Notes under the pieces: model-generated
Databases searched by the model: none
Seen by the model: only the letters and a program-made list of their open reading frames with translations
Told to the model about the DNA's origin: nothing
Made by a program: the position numbers and the translations under genes
Shown here: piece after piece, positions 1-8,250 of the stretch
Numbering within the stretch: the first letter of the stretch is position 1
Layout: each line of letters begins with the position of its first letter
NCBI GenBank assembly: GCA_001799395.1
Contig: MGTJ01000096.1
Coordinates: forward strand, 67,246-131,245
DNA from: Desulfobacterales bacterium RIFOXYA12_FULL_46_15
GTDB lineage: Bacteria; Desulfobacterota; Desulfobacteria; Desulfobacterales; Desulfobacteraceae
Reading direction: 5' to 3'
DNA length: 64,000 nucleotides

Positions 1-260
1 GGATACTGTGCTTTGCCTATGAATCCGCAGGACCGACCGGTGAAATCCGGCTTCACCTTTCTTCTGGGAATGACAAAGGAGTCTTTCTTAGTTTATTCAG
101 TACTGCTCAAATGCCTGCTGAAAAATTCCCGGATGAAAAAATGCAGAAAACAGCCGATGTGCTGGGGATAGAATTCAAAAAAAATCACTCCTTTTATGAA
201 CTTAATATGTTAATTCCCTATGTTTGTGATAAAATAAATGAAATAGAAAAAAATGCATAA
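1..260 (+). CDS. C-terminal end of an unidentified protein (partial)
   Basis: The reading frame starting at base 3 is open from the window edge to a TAA at 258-260 and gives 85 residues ending KINEIEKNA. It is too short for the ORF track because its start lies outside the window. The family is not recognised. The piece with VLGIEFKKNHSFYELNMLIP vaguely resembles the last strand region of a histidine-kinase ATPase domain, and the next gene is a receiver protein, so a signalling role is possible; that is a guess. The following gene starts 77 bp downstream on the same strand, so the two may be cotranscribed. Confidence 0.6.
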   Translation, partial: ILCFAYESAGPTGEIRLHLSSGNDKGVFLSLFSTAQMPAEKFPDEKMQKTADVLGIEFKKNHSFYELNMLIPYVCDKINEIEKNA

Positions 261-337
261 TTTTCAGTATCTTTAGTAGAAAAGCATGCCCATATAAAAG
301 GCCCTAATAAAAAAAGCCTGTAAAAAAGGAGACCATC

Positions 338-832
338 ATGGACAAAAATCAAAAAATCCATCTGCTAATGGTTGATGATGAGGTAAAATTCTTACATACC
401 ATTACCGAACGGCTGAAATTAAAATTCTTTGAGATCACTTCGGCAACAAATGGTGAAGAAGCCATTGCAGCAGCCAAAAAAGGCCGGTTTGATGTTGCCG
501 TAATTGATCTTCAAATGCCCGGTATTGACGGGGTGCAAGTCCTTGAAATACTTAAGAAGAACCACAAATACCTGGAGGTCCTGATCCTGTCCGGACATGC
601 CACCATCGAAACCGCAGTTACCTGTACAAAGCTGGGCGCTTTTAAAGTTCTGGAAAAGCCCTGCGATTTCGACAAACTGGTTGAAGCCATAAAAGAAGCT
701 TATGAAATACGCCTGAAAAAGAAATTCGAACATGATGAAATCAGGATGAAACAAATTCAGGCCTTAGCTTTGGGCCAATCCCCATTAGGGATATTGAAGG
801 AACTGGCCAAAATGGATGAAGCCGAAAAATAA
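338..832 (+). CDS. Single-domain response regulator with C-terminal extension
   Basis: The first 120 or so residues form a CheY-like receiver: acidic pair D13/D14 in MVDDE, phospho-acceptor D57 in VIDLQMPGIDG, the conserved Ser at 85 (LSGHA) and Lys at 107 (EKP). The remaining 45 residues are charged and helical with no DNA-binding or enzymatic domain visible, so the protein would act by protein contact. A good ribosome site, AAAAAGGAGA, lies just upstream of the ATG. The gene follows the partial ORF and converges on the deacetylase gene with a 23 bp gap. The cognate kinase cannot be assigned from this window. Confidence 0.88.
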   Translation: MDKNQKIHLLMVDDEVKFLHTITERLKLKFFEITSATNGEEAIAAAKKGRFDVAVIDLQMPGIDGVQVLEILKKNHKYLEVLILSGHATIETAVTCTKLGAFKVLEKPCDFDKLVEAIKEAYEIRLKKKFEHDEIRMKQIQALALGQSPLGILKELAKMDEAEK

Positions 833-855
833 ATCTCTTAATGAAAAAGCTGACA

Positions 856-1959
856 TTATTCCGGAATACCTGTCAATTCACTTGCACGGACAATTTCCAC
901 CTTGTTTTTCAGCTTTGGCAATTCCTTTGAAAGAGCCAGGAAGGTTGCTTTATAAGGATGGCCGATACCAATGGCCGAGCCATGCTTTTTTGTCAGATTG
1001 ACAAGTTCTCTTAATTGTCCGGCAATGTATTCGGTATCCTGTTGATTATCAAGAAAAACATCCCTGTGGGCGAATTTGAGTTTTAATAGCCTTGCCGATG
1101 CCTGCCCCTGGGATTTCAAAGAAGTCCGGGAATCAATAAAAAACAGGTTTTCTTTTTTAAGGATGGTAAATATCTGGTTCATCTGATCCGAACGGGTTGT
1201 CAGCTCAGACCCCATATGGTTATTTACCCCGATAATATAAGGCACATCCTTGATATTTTTTTTAAGCAGGTCCAGTAGATTATCCGGCGGCATAGAGACA
1301 AGGAGAGCACCGGGTCCTGGATCAACATTGGGATAATCCGCCGGTTCCATGGGAAGGTGCAGCATGATCTCAGCCCCTTTCGAATGCAGTTCCTCACTGA
1401 TATTCCTGCCAAAGGGAGAAAAAGGCAAAACTGAAAACGTAATATTTGAATGTAGCTCCCTCAATTCCATGGCAATTTTTTTATCATATCCGATATCATC
1501 GATAATAATTGCTATTCTGGGAATTTTATCTTTCAGCTTTGGTAGTGGTTTTTCAACGACACTTTGATCGACGTCTTCAAATACTTCATACTTTATGGGC
1601 TTATCATCTGCAGATTTTTCCCCGGTCGGTTTTTCCACAATGGATTTATCCATTGCAGGTTTTTCCTTCAGACCTTCAACCTGTTTTTTATCCTTTGGTT
1701 CAGTTCTATCCTCTTCAACGGGTTTGACTTCAGGAGAGACAACTGTCTTTTTGGCGATTTGATTTTTCCCAGGACGACCCGGGTGAAGAATCAGATCCGC
1801 AATCATTGCTGCTGTGAGACACACGGAAACAAGAATGGCAATCCCCATCAGAATTTTTTTCAATTCATTGATGACGGCAGGTTTCTGTTGTTTAGGGATA
1901 CTGGTCTGCTTTCCTGATGCTGCTTTTTTCCTTGGTATATTCCTTTTTTTAGCCACCAT
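856..1959 (-). CDS. Divergent polysaccharide deacetylase (YibQ-type)
   Basis: A 367-residue protein with a basic cytoplasmic N-terminus, one membrane anchor near residues 35-55, a long charged linker rich in K/E/P (about 60-140), and a C-terminal domain of the divergent polysaccharide deacetylase family. Visible motifs are IAIIIDDIGYD, VLPFSPFG, IMLHLPMEP, GVNNHMGSELT, FIDSRTS and AIGIGHPY. In E. coli the homologue yibQ lies directly behind envC; here it closes the ftsE-ftsX-envC-ctpA run and overlaps the end of ctpA by 11 nt, indicating one operon. The domain probably acts on or binds periplasmic glycan; the actual substrate is not known from sequence. Confidence 0.85.
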   Translation of the reverse strand: MVAKKRNIPRKKAASGKQTSIPKQQKPAVINELKKILMGIAILVSVCLTAAMIADLILHPGRPGKNQIAKKTVVSPEVKPVEEDRTEPKDKKQVEGLKEKPAMDKSIVEKPTGEKSADDKPIKYEVFEDVDQSVVEKPLPKLKDKIPRIAIIIDDIGYDKKIAMELRELHSNITFSVLPFSPFGRNISEELHSKGAEIMLHLPMEPADYPNVDPGPGALLVSMPPDNLLDLLKKNIKDVPYIIGVNNHMGSELTTRSDQMNQIFTILKKENLFFIDSRTSLKSQGQASARLLKLKFAHRDVFLDNQQDTEYIAGQLRELVNLTKKHGSAIGIGHPYKATFLALSKELPKLKNKVEIVRASELTGIPE

Positions 1960-3289
1960 TTAAATTGCTGAAGACTCCATAGCTTATCAGAATATCAAGG
2001 GCTCGTTTAACCTGTGCATCATGCAGAAGCTGATCCGTATCAAGAAGTCTCTGATTTTTTTTCGATTGAGTTTTTGCCTGTTCCGGTGGTTTTGCCTGTT
2101 CCGGTTTCAGGCTGTTTTTTAGATCTTTTTCCTTTACCATCCTGTCAAATACCGACATCTTTTTTTCTTTTTCTTCAAGGATTTCATATTCCACTTCAAT
2201 ATCAGGCTCTATCCCCTTGGCCTGGATGGATCTTCCATTGGGTGTATAATACCGTGCAATGGTATATTTAATCCCATATCCGTCTTTTAAAGGCCGAACT
2301 GTCTGTACAGAACCTTTTCCAAAGGATGTCATTCCGAGGATTAATGCCCTTGAGTGGTCCTGTAATGCACCGGCTACAATTTCAGAAGCCGAAGCCGACC
2401 CGCCGTTGATCAGGATGACAACAGGGTATTTCCGGTCATGATCCGCTTCGGATGCTTTAAACACTTGTGAGTTCCTCTCCTGTTTACCTTTTATGGAAAC
2501 AATGTCACCTTTGGATAAAAAAAGATCTGATATTTTTACCGCTTGATCCAGAAGGCCTCCCGGGTTGTCTCTTAAATCCATCACAAGGCCTTTCAATCCG
2601 TTGTTTTCAGCTTCGAGCCGTCCCAGGTGAATCTTGATATCATCAAGGGTATTCATCCTGAAATTGGTAATCCTAAGATAACCGAATCCGGGTTTCAGGG
2701 TTGAGCTTCTTACACTTTCCAAGGGAATCAAGTCCCGGTTGATGGAAAATTCAATAGCCGCGGGTTCCCCTTCCCTGATAATGGTAATATGAACGGGTTT
2801 ATTCTGGGGGCCCCGCATCATATTCACGGCTTCCCATAGTTCCATATCTTTGGTGGATTTTTCATCAATCCTGATAATCATATCCCCTGTCTGGATACCG
2901 GCCTTATAAGCAGGGGTTCCTTCAATGGGTGACACAACGGTCAATATACCTTCCTTCATGGTGATGACAATACCGATACCTGAAAATTCACCTTTTGTAT
3001 CATCCTGAAGTTCATCAAACGCTTCCGGCGGCATAAAGCTTGAGTGGGGATCAAGATTTCCCACCATGCCTTTGATGGCATTATGAATCAATGCTTCGGA
3101 ATTGACATCATCCACATAATTTTTTTCAAGCTCTTCAAGGACATCTGTAAACATTTTTAAAGAATTGTATGTCTTATCATCTGCCATCAGCGGATTGATT
3201 AATCCCACCGCCGGCATAAGGATAGCGATGACAACTGCTGCACACCATCCGGCTCTGATGATCTTAAACTTACTTAATATTAATTTCAT
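1949..3289 (-). CDS. ctpA: C-terminal processing serine protease (S41 family)
   Basis: 446 residues with an N-terminal signal/anchor (about 12-34), an N-terminal helical region, a PDZ domain (about 95-180, including GIGIVITMKEGILTVVSPIE) and an S41 catalytic domain. The nucleophile Ser lies in NGGSASASEIVAGAL and the general-base Lys in TSFGKGSVQT. The C-terminal 80 residues are lysine and glutamine rich. The family trims C-termini of periplasmic proteins and, in several bacteria, controls murein hydrolases. The gene starts three bases after the EnvC-like gene; that gene's stop codon lies inside its ribosome site (AAAGGAG), which suggests translational coupling. Confidence 0.94.
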   Translation of the reverse strand: MKLILSKFKIIRAGWCAAVVIAILMPAVGLINPLMADDKTYNSLKMFTDVLEELEKNYVDDVNSEALIHNAIKGMVGNLDPHSSFMPPEAFDELQDDTKGEFSGIGIVITMKEGILTVVSPIEGTPAYKAGIQTGDMIIRIDEKSTKDMELWEAVNMMRGPQNKPVHITIIREGEPAAIEFSINRDLIPLESVRSSTLKPGFGYLRITNFRMNTLDDIKIHLGRLEAENNGLKGLVMDLRDNPGGLLDQAVKISDLFLSKGDIVSIKGKQERNSQVFKASEADHDRKYPVVILINGGSASASEIVAGALQDHSRALILGMTSFGKGSVQTVRPLKDGYGIKYTIARYYTPNGRSIQAKGIEPDIEVEYEILEEKEKKMSVFDRMVKEKDLKNSLKPEQAKPPEQAKTQSKKNQRLLDTDQLLHDAQVKRALDILISYGVFSNLNGG

Positions 3290-3291
3290 CT

Positions 3292-4734
3292 TTACGCTCC
3301 TTTACGCAACCATTTCATGGGATCTATGGGTTTTCCGTGATGCCTGACTTCAAAATGCAGACATGTCCCCTTGATTGACCCTGTGTCCCCTGCCGTTGCA
3401 ATAACATCCCCTGTTTCAACATTTTCACCTTCTTTTTTAAACATCTCGTCAACATGGGCGTAGATCGTATAATAGTTGTCTCCATGATTGATGATCAGTA
3501 AATTTCCGTAACCTTTCAGCCATTGGGCAAACATGACCTCTCCTTTGAAAACGGATTTCACAGGTTCACCCCTATCGGCTTTTATATCAATTCCTTTTTG
3601 AAAAGTGAAGACCTTGTAATTGCCGGTGGTTGACCTGCCGAATTCAGAAATGATTTCACCTTCCACCGGAATCATGAGCCTTCCCTGTTGGTTCAAAAAA
3701 GAATTGTCCCCCGGCTTTTTTAAATCATTGGACTGAATCTTCTCCATCCTGTTGTCCAAGTGATGGGCGGCTATCTTTAAAGACTCAACCGCAGCAAGGG
3801 ATAACTGCTTTTTTTGACGGATTTCTTTTAATATCAATTCCTTTTTCAGCGTATCATTATGATTGATCCTGATCTGATCATTCAGCTCTGTTTCAAGAAG
3901 AGTTCTTGCCTGAATCTCTTTTTTCATTTCCTCTTCAAAATTATCAAAGTTTTCAAGATCTCCGCTTTGGCGTTCAATGACTTTAAAATCAGATTCGACA
4001 ATCGTCTTCATTGAGTTCTGCTGCAAAAAAAAATCAAAGACCGAGGAAGGCATACCTGCCACTTCCAGCCTGCCGATCATATGCATTTTATAAAGCGCCC
4101 GAAGCCTATTTTCTGCGTACTCCCTGTTCCGGGCTATGTCTTCGTATAATCGCTCCCTGCCTTTTTTCAGTTGAGTGATTTTTTCTTCCATCTGCCTGAT
4201 TTCCCCGGATAACGACTGGGCTTTGAGGCGGGCCTTATTTAATGCATGATCGATTTCATTCAGACCTTCGACAATTTCAATTTCCTTCTGGGAAAAGCTT
4301 TCAACCAGTTTTTCCTGGGTCTCGATATCAGCTTTGATGGCGTCATTTTTTTCCGGCCTTATTTCTTCGATTGCATTTTGTTGTTTTTTTTCAGCCTTCT
4401 TCTGCACCGGCTTTTCTTCTTTTCTATCAATGATATCTGTGAGTTTAATGTATTTGAGGCGATTCCGGATATAGCCTTTCACACCTTTATAGTCTACCAA
4501 AAGCCATCCCCCGATGTCTCCTTGTTTTTCCAGTACGTCCACGGCTTCGCCCTTATCCGCAACACCGACAACCTCGGAAAGAAGATTGGGGGACTTCCTG
4601 ATATTCATCCTGGGTGAATTGATAACCCCCTGGAAAAGGACCTGTCTCTCAGTCATCCCTTCTCCTGAAAGGAGAAAAAAAATAAGACCTGAAAAAAAAA
4701 TTATTTTAAAATTTGTTTTAATGACAGATAACAT
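3292..4734 (-). CDS. EnvC-like murein hydrolase activator: SH3, coiled coil, degenerate LytM (M23) domain
   Basis: 480 residues. A signal peptide (about 8-25) precedes an SH3-like domain (about 32-98), a lysine-rich linker, a long coiled coil (about 130-330) and a C-terminal LytM/M23 domain. The LytM domain keeps KGIDIKA, YAH and LHFEVR but the first zinc-ligand His of HxGxD is Gln (FQKGID) and the first His of the HxH pair is Cys (TCLHFEV). Loss of these residues is the hallmark of EnvC-type activators, which switch on amidases rather than cutting murein themselves. The start overlaps ftsX by 34 nt. FtsEX is the known membrane partner of EnvC, so the context supports the call; the protease alternative is weaker. 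Confidence 0.88.
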   Translation of the reverse strand: MLSVIKTNFKIIFFSGLIFFLLSGEGMTERQVLFQGVINSPRMNIRKSPNLLSEVVGVADKGEAVDVLEKQGDIGGWLLVDYKGVKGYIRNRLKYIKLTDIIDRKEEKPVQKKAEKKQQNAIEEIRPEKNDAIKADIETQEKLVESFSQKEIEIVEGLNEIDHALNKARLKAQSLSGEIRQMEEKITQLKKGRERLYEDIARNREYAENRLRALYKMHMIGRLEVAGMPSSVFDFFLQQNSMKTIVESDFKVIERQSGDLENFDNFEEEMKKEIQARTLLETELNDQIRINHNDTLKKELILKEIRQKKQLSLAAVESLKIAAHHLDNRMEKIQSNDLKKPGDNSFLNQQGRLMIPVEGEIISEFGRSTTGNYKVFTFQKGIDIKADRGEPVKSVFKGEVMFAQWLKGYGNLLIINHGDNYYTIYAHVDEMFKKEGENVETGDVIATAGDTGSIKGTCLHFEVRHHGKPIDPMKWLRKGA

Positions 4735-5576
4735 CCAAACCAGCCTAGAAAAGTACTGATAAAAATGATCAGAATAATGGTGTTAATTGAAAGAAACCTG
4801 ATATCAAAATAAATATAGGAGGATAAATTCTGCGTAAGCCCCGATGAAATCATGAGATAAGTGATCAAAAGAATCACAAGACCCAGAACACCTCCGAAAA
4901 ATCCCTGGAGAATACCTTCCACATAAAAAGGAGCTTTAATAAAAGTTTCCGTTGCTCCCACAAGCCGCATAACCTCCACTTCAATTTTCCGGGAATAAAA
5001 TGCAAGCCTTACCGTATTTGAAGTGATAAACAAGGCAACCAGAAAAAACAGGCTGCACATGGCATAACCGGTAATCTTGAACAAGGTGAAAATTTTTAGA
5101 AATTTTCCAAGCCAGCCCTGCCCGTATTCGACATCTTCAACAATTTCAATCTCTTTTATTTTTTGGGCAAATGCCTCCACTTCCTCAAGGCTGCTATAGG
5201 ATTTCATCTTGATCTCAAATGCATCCGGTAACGGATTCTCCTGTAATGTCCTTAAAAAATCACTATTGAATAATATCTCTTTTTTAAGTCGGTCAAGGGC
5301 CTCATCTTTTGAAATAAATATTATTTCCCGGATATTGCCCAAGCCATTGATCCTGTCTTTTAACTCCGGCATCATATCCATAGTGAAATTATCCTTCAAA
5401 TAAATCATGACCCGCCCTCCCTGGTTCCATGCTTCAATCACCCTGCCGGCATTTTCAAAAAAGAGTAGAAAAACACTGGCCACAAGAATTGAAAGTGAAA
5501 TAGTGAAAATCGTAACCAGATTCAAAAACCGGTTCAAACGAATATCAGTCAGGGCTTTTTTTATAAAATGGGACAT
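4701..5576 (-). CDS. ftsX: Cell division protein FtsX
   Basis: 291 residues with one N-terminal membrane helix (about 20-42), a periplasmic domain of roughly 120 residues containing the FtsX signature region (VMIYLKDNFTMD, LKEN-type motifs), and three further helices at about 170-195, 220-245 and 262-285. This four-helix layout is that of FtsX, the permease-like partner of FtsE. It starts 17 bp after ftsE and overlaps the EnvC-like gene. In known systems the periplasmic loop binds EnvC or a similar coiled-coil protein and transmits ATP-driven movement to a murein amidase. Confidence 0.94.
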   Translation of the reverse strand: MSHFIKKALTDIRLNRFLNLVTIFTISLSILVASVFLLFFENAGRVIEAWNQGGRVMIYLKDNFTMDMMPELKDRINGLGNIREIIFISKDEALDRLKKEILFNSDFLRTLQENPLPDAFEIKMKSYSSLEEVEAFAQKIKEIEIVEDVEYGQGWLGKFLKIFTLFKITGYAMCSLFFLVALFITSNTVRLAFYSRKIEVEVMRLVGATETFIKAPFYVEGILQGFFGGVLGLVILLITYLMISSGLTQNLSSYIYFDIRFLSINTIILIIFISTFLGWFGCYLSLKQILK

Positions 5577-5593
5577 GAATCATCTCTCTTGGC

Positions 5594-6295
5594 CTAAAGC
5601 ATGGTCGCCGTTCGTTTTATCATGCCTTCGGTAATTTCAATATTTATCCCTCTCACTGCGTTTTCCAGAAGATGCAGGTTGTGAGTGGCGATCAATACCG
5701 TTGCTCCTTTTTTATGGTATTCCATGATGGAATCAATCACAGCCCGGGCTGATTTTTCATCAAGACTTCCAGTCGGCTCATCGGCAAGAATGATGGAGGG
5801 TTCCCCCACCAGTGCCCTTGCCACGGCAACCCGCTGCTGTTCACCGCCTGAAAGCGTCTGCGGAAGGGCCTTTGCTTTCTTATCCATATCGGTTGTTCTT
5901 AAGACCTGCATGACCTTTTTCCGGATATAATCCGGTTTTTCTCCGGCAGCTTCCAGAACGATAGCGACATTTTCATAAACCGTTCTGTTAGGAATTAATT
6001 TAAAATCCTGGAATACCATTCCAAATCTCCTCCTCAAAAGAGGCAGGCGTGATGAAGAGATCCGCGCAAGATTCATACCATCAATCAGGATATGCCCTTC
6101 GGAAACTCTTTCAGCAAGATATAATACCTTGAGCAGGGTGGATTTACCTGCTCCTGAAGGACCTGAAATAAGAATAAATTCCCCTTGCTCTATATCAAGG
6201 TTAATATCTTTTAATGCAAATTTTCCATTATATCTTTTACTGACATTGAACAGCCGGATAATAGAATTTTTTTTGATCTCTTGGTTCATGTCCAA
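5594..6295 (-). CDS. ftsE: Cell division ATP-binding protein FtsE
   Basis: 233-residue ABC ATPase. Walker A is GPSGAGKST, the signature is LSGGEQQRVAVARAL and Walker B is IILADEPTGSLDE. The length and the immediate link to ftsX make this FtsE rather than a LolD or MacB-type ATPase. It heads a five-gene minus-strand run (ftsE, ftsX, EnvC-like, ctpA, deacetylase) with overlaps or very short gaps throughout. The 205 bp upstream region is shared with the divergent tatD gene and contains a large inverted repeat. Confidence 0.94.
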   Translation of the reverse strand: MDMNQEIKKNSIIRLFNVSKRYNGKFALKDINLDIEQGEFILISGPSGAGKSTLLKVLYLAERVSEGHILIDGMNLARISSSRLPLLRRRFGMVFQDFKLIPNRTVYENVAIVLEAAGEKPDYIRKKVMQVLRTTDMDKKAKALPQTLSGGEQQRVAVARALVGEPSIILADEPTGSLDEKSARAVIDSIMEYHKKGATVLIATHNLHLLENAVRGINIEITEGMIKRTATML

Positions 6296-6395
6296 ATTTA
6301 GTTATATTACCTTAACCATCCTTAATTGACTGAAACTGAATTTACTGTTATAAATTGCAAGTGTCAAGGAGTGCTGCAAAACAGTTTTCCTTACA

Positions 6396-6448
6396 TTGAG
6401 CCTTCACTGTTACCGTAAAACGGCTTCTTCCACTCAGTGAAGGCTCAA
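6396..6448. repeat. Long imperfect-loop inverted repeat between ftsE and tatD
   Basis: TTGAGCCTTCACTG at 6396-6409 is repeated exactly as its reverse complement at 6435-6448, giving a 14 bp perfect stem with a 25-base loop. The loop itself holds CCGTAAAACGG, able to form a small inner hairpin. It lies between two divergently transcribed genes, where a terminator would not be expected. It could be a protein-binding dyad, an RNA structure in the 5' leader of either gene, a small RNA terminator, or a miniature repeat copied elsewhere in the genome. No second copy was noticed in this window. Confidence 0.8.
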
Positions 6449-6500
6449 ATATTACTGAATTGAAGGTGAACCGTGTTGCTGAACCATAAAAAACCCCCAC

Positions 6501-7286
6501 ATGATATTATTTGACTCCCATTCCCATATTGATGATGAAGCTTATGACAAAGATCTTGAAGCCGTTATCGAACGTGCTCAAAAAGAAAATGTCTGTGCCA
6601 TAATGATTGTCGGAATTGATATTCCTACATCCCTGAAAGCCATAAAAATAGCCCAGATCCATCATCGCATCATCACATCCGTGGGGATTCATCCCCATGA
6701 TGCGAGTCAATGTTCAAGATCTATGCTTGACACCCTCATCCATCTTGCAAAAGAGAACCCCTGTGTTAAAGCCTGGGGAGAAACCGGCCTGGACTATAAC
6801 CGTATGTTTTCGCCCGTTAAAGATCAGGAATCCTGCTTTTCTGCCCAGCTTGAAATTGCCGGCAGCCTTGACCTGCCCTTGATTTTTCATGAGAGGGATT
6901 CAGAAGGCCGCTTCTATGAAATTTTAAAATCCAATGGTCCGAAATGCCGTAAAGGCGTGATCCATTGTTTTTCAGGCACCAGGGAAGAATTGTTCAAATA
7001 CCTGGATCTTGGATATTATATCGGGATCACCGGTATCCTGACCATTGATAAAAGAGGAAAATATTTAAGAAGTCTTGTCCCCCATATTCCGGAAGAAAGA
7101 ATAATCATTGAAACAGATGCACCCTATCTCACACCTGCTCCTCAGAAAAATAAATTCAGGCGCAATGAGCCCTCCTTTGTGAAATCAGTTTTACTGAAGC
7201 TGGCTGAAATTAAAAATGCAGATCCTGAAATTCTGTCACAGGCCATCTTTGACAACACAAAAAAACTGTATCAGGTTGACTTCTGA
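6501..7286 (+). CDS. TatD family metal-dependent hydrolase (DNase)
   Basis: 261 residues, the normal TatD length. Metal-binding motifs are all present in order: HSH near the N-terminus (residues 7-9), GIHPHDA, GETGLDY, IFHERDS, IHCFSGT and ETDAPYLTP near the C-terminus. The family is a TIM-barrel hydrolase with 3'-5' exonuclease activity on DNA. The gene is transcribed away from ftsE and converges with the coiled-coil gene, with only 14 bp between the stops. It is not linked to tatABC here; tatA lies 3 kb away in a separate unit. Confidence 0.93.
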   Translation: MILFDSHSHIDDEAYDKDLEAVIERAQKENVCAIMIVGIDIPTSLKAIKIAQIHHRIITSVGIHPHDASQCSRSMLDTLIHLAKENPCVKAWGETGLDYNRMFSPVKDQESCFSAQLEIAGSLDLPLIFHERDSEGRFYEILKSNGPKCRKGVIHCFSGTREELFKYLDLGYYIGITGILTIDKRGKYLRSLVPHIPEERIIIETDAPYLTPAPQKNKFRRNEPSFVKSVLLKLAEIKNADPEILSQAIFDNTKKLYQVDF

Positions 7287-7300
7287 TGAAGCAATAATGT

Positions 7301-8161
7301 TTATTCCAGATCAAAGCGTTGTTTGAGTTCCTGCCATCGTCTTTCTATTTCTCTTGCCCGGGCTGTCTGATCAAGTTTTAGTATTCTTTCATCAGCCAAT
7401 AACCTCTTTTTAAGTTCCTGCCATCTTTTTTCCAATTCCTGCATGCGTCTTGTTTCATCTGCAAATTTCTGTTCTGCTAATAACATGAGAAACTCTTCAT
7501 GGTCATTTCTTTCCTGTTCCTGTTGCCTTTTTAATTCTTCTGCTTCCCGATTCTGCTGGGCTTCTAATATTTTGCTCGTTTGAAGCTGTTTTTTTTCTTC
7601 TTCTCTTGCCTGGTCATGTTTTTCCAACATCTTTCTTTGTGCATCTTTTTCTTGTTCTGCTTTTTGATCAGCATTGACTTTTAAAGCAGCATCAGCTTTG
7701 GTTGCCGGTATAGAAGATTTTAGGTTGCCATATTTATTTATGGCCGCTCTTTTTCTGAGTTTTTCCAAGTCATCGAAACTCAGACCATTCTTTGTTTTTT
7801 CTTCTCCCTGTCTGTACAGGGTTAGATTGAACGGATGGATTTTTTTCTCATCGATTTCAAATGCATCTGATTTTAAGAAAAGATTATCCTGATCATCAGA
7901 TACCTTGACGATAAATGCGTTTCCTTTTGCAATATATTGCCTCAGCCATTTACGATAATAAGAATTATTTCCTATAAGAATAAGAAGTTTGGGACCAACT
8001 TCGGAATGGACCTGGAGGGTATGATAAACAACAGGAGAATAGGAAACCGGACCCTGGGTTTCCCTGTAATTTTCTTCAACCAATTCAACTACAAAATCTC
8101 CGGCAACACAGGTGATCTGAATAAAGAAAAATATAATGCAGGATATGAGTCCTTTTTTCAT
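7301..8161 (-). CDS. Secreted coiled-coil protein of unknown function
   Basis: The ORF track starts at a TTG (8191); the ATG at 8161 is preferred because it is immediately followed by a signal peptide (MKKGLISCIIFFFIQITCVAGD) and has AAGG upstream. The 286-residue product has a compact N-terminal domain (about 20-130, possibly beta rich) and then a highly charged coiled coil of K, E, Q and R. The last 60 residues contain a repeated unit, EKRWQELKKRLLAD and ERRWQELKQRFDLE. No family was recognised. It is downstream of the VWA gene on the same strand, separated by 89 bp containing a hairpin. Confidence 0.75.
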   Translation of the reverse strand: MKKGLISCIIFFFIQITCVAGDFVVELVEENYRETQGPVSYSPVVYHTLQVHSEVGPKLLILIGNNSYYRKWLRQYIAKGNAFIVKVSDDQDNLFLKSDAFEIDEKKIHPFNLTLYRQGEEKTKNGLSFDDLEKLRKRAAINKYGNLKSSIPATKADAALKVNADQKAEQEKDAQRKMLEKHDQAREEEKKQLQTSKILEAQQNREAEELKRQQEQERNDHEEFLMLLAEQKFADETRRMQELEKRWQELKKRLLADERILKLDQTARAREIERRWQELKQRFDLE

Positions 8162-8174
8162 TTTCCAGCCTTGG

Positions 8175-8219
8175 CTTACAAGGGTTTCCAATATAAAAAA
8201 CTATCGGCACCCTTGTAAG
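8175..8219. repeat. 10 bp inverted repeat in the leader of the coiled-coil gene
   Basis: CTTACAAGGG (8175-8184) and CCCTTGTAAG (8210-8219) are exact reverse complements separated by 25 bases. The dyad lies between the stop of the VWA gene and the start of the coiled-coil gene, ending 13 bases before the chosen ATG. No T-run follows on the minus strand, so it does not look like a simple terminator. A leader hairpin or an operator is equally possible. Confidence 0.55.
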
Positions 8220-8250
8220 AAACCTTGATGTTTAAAACCGGATTAACCCT

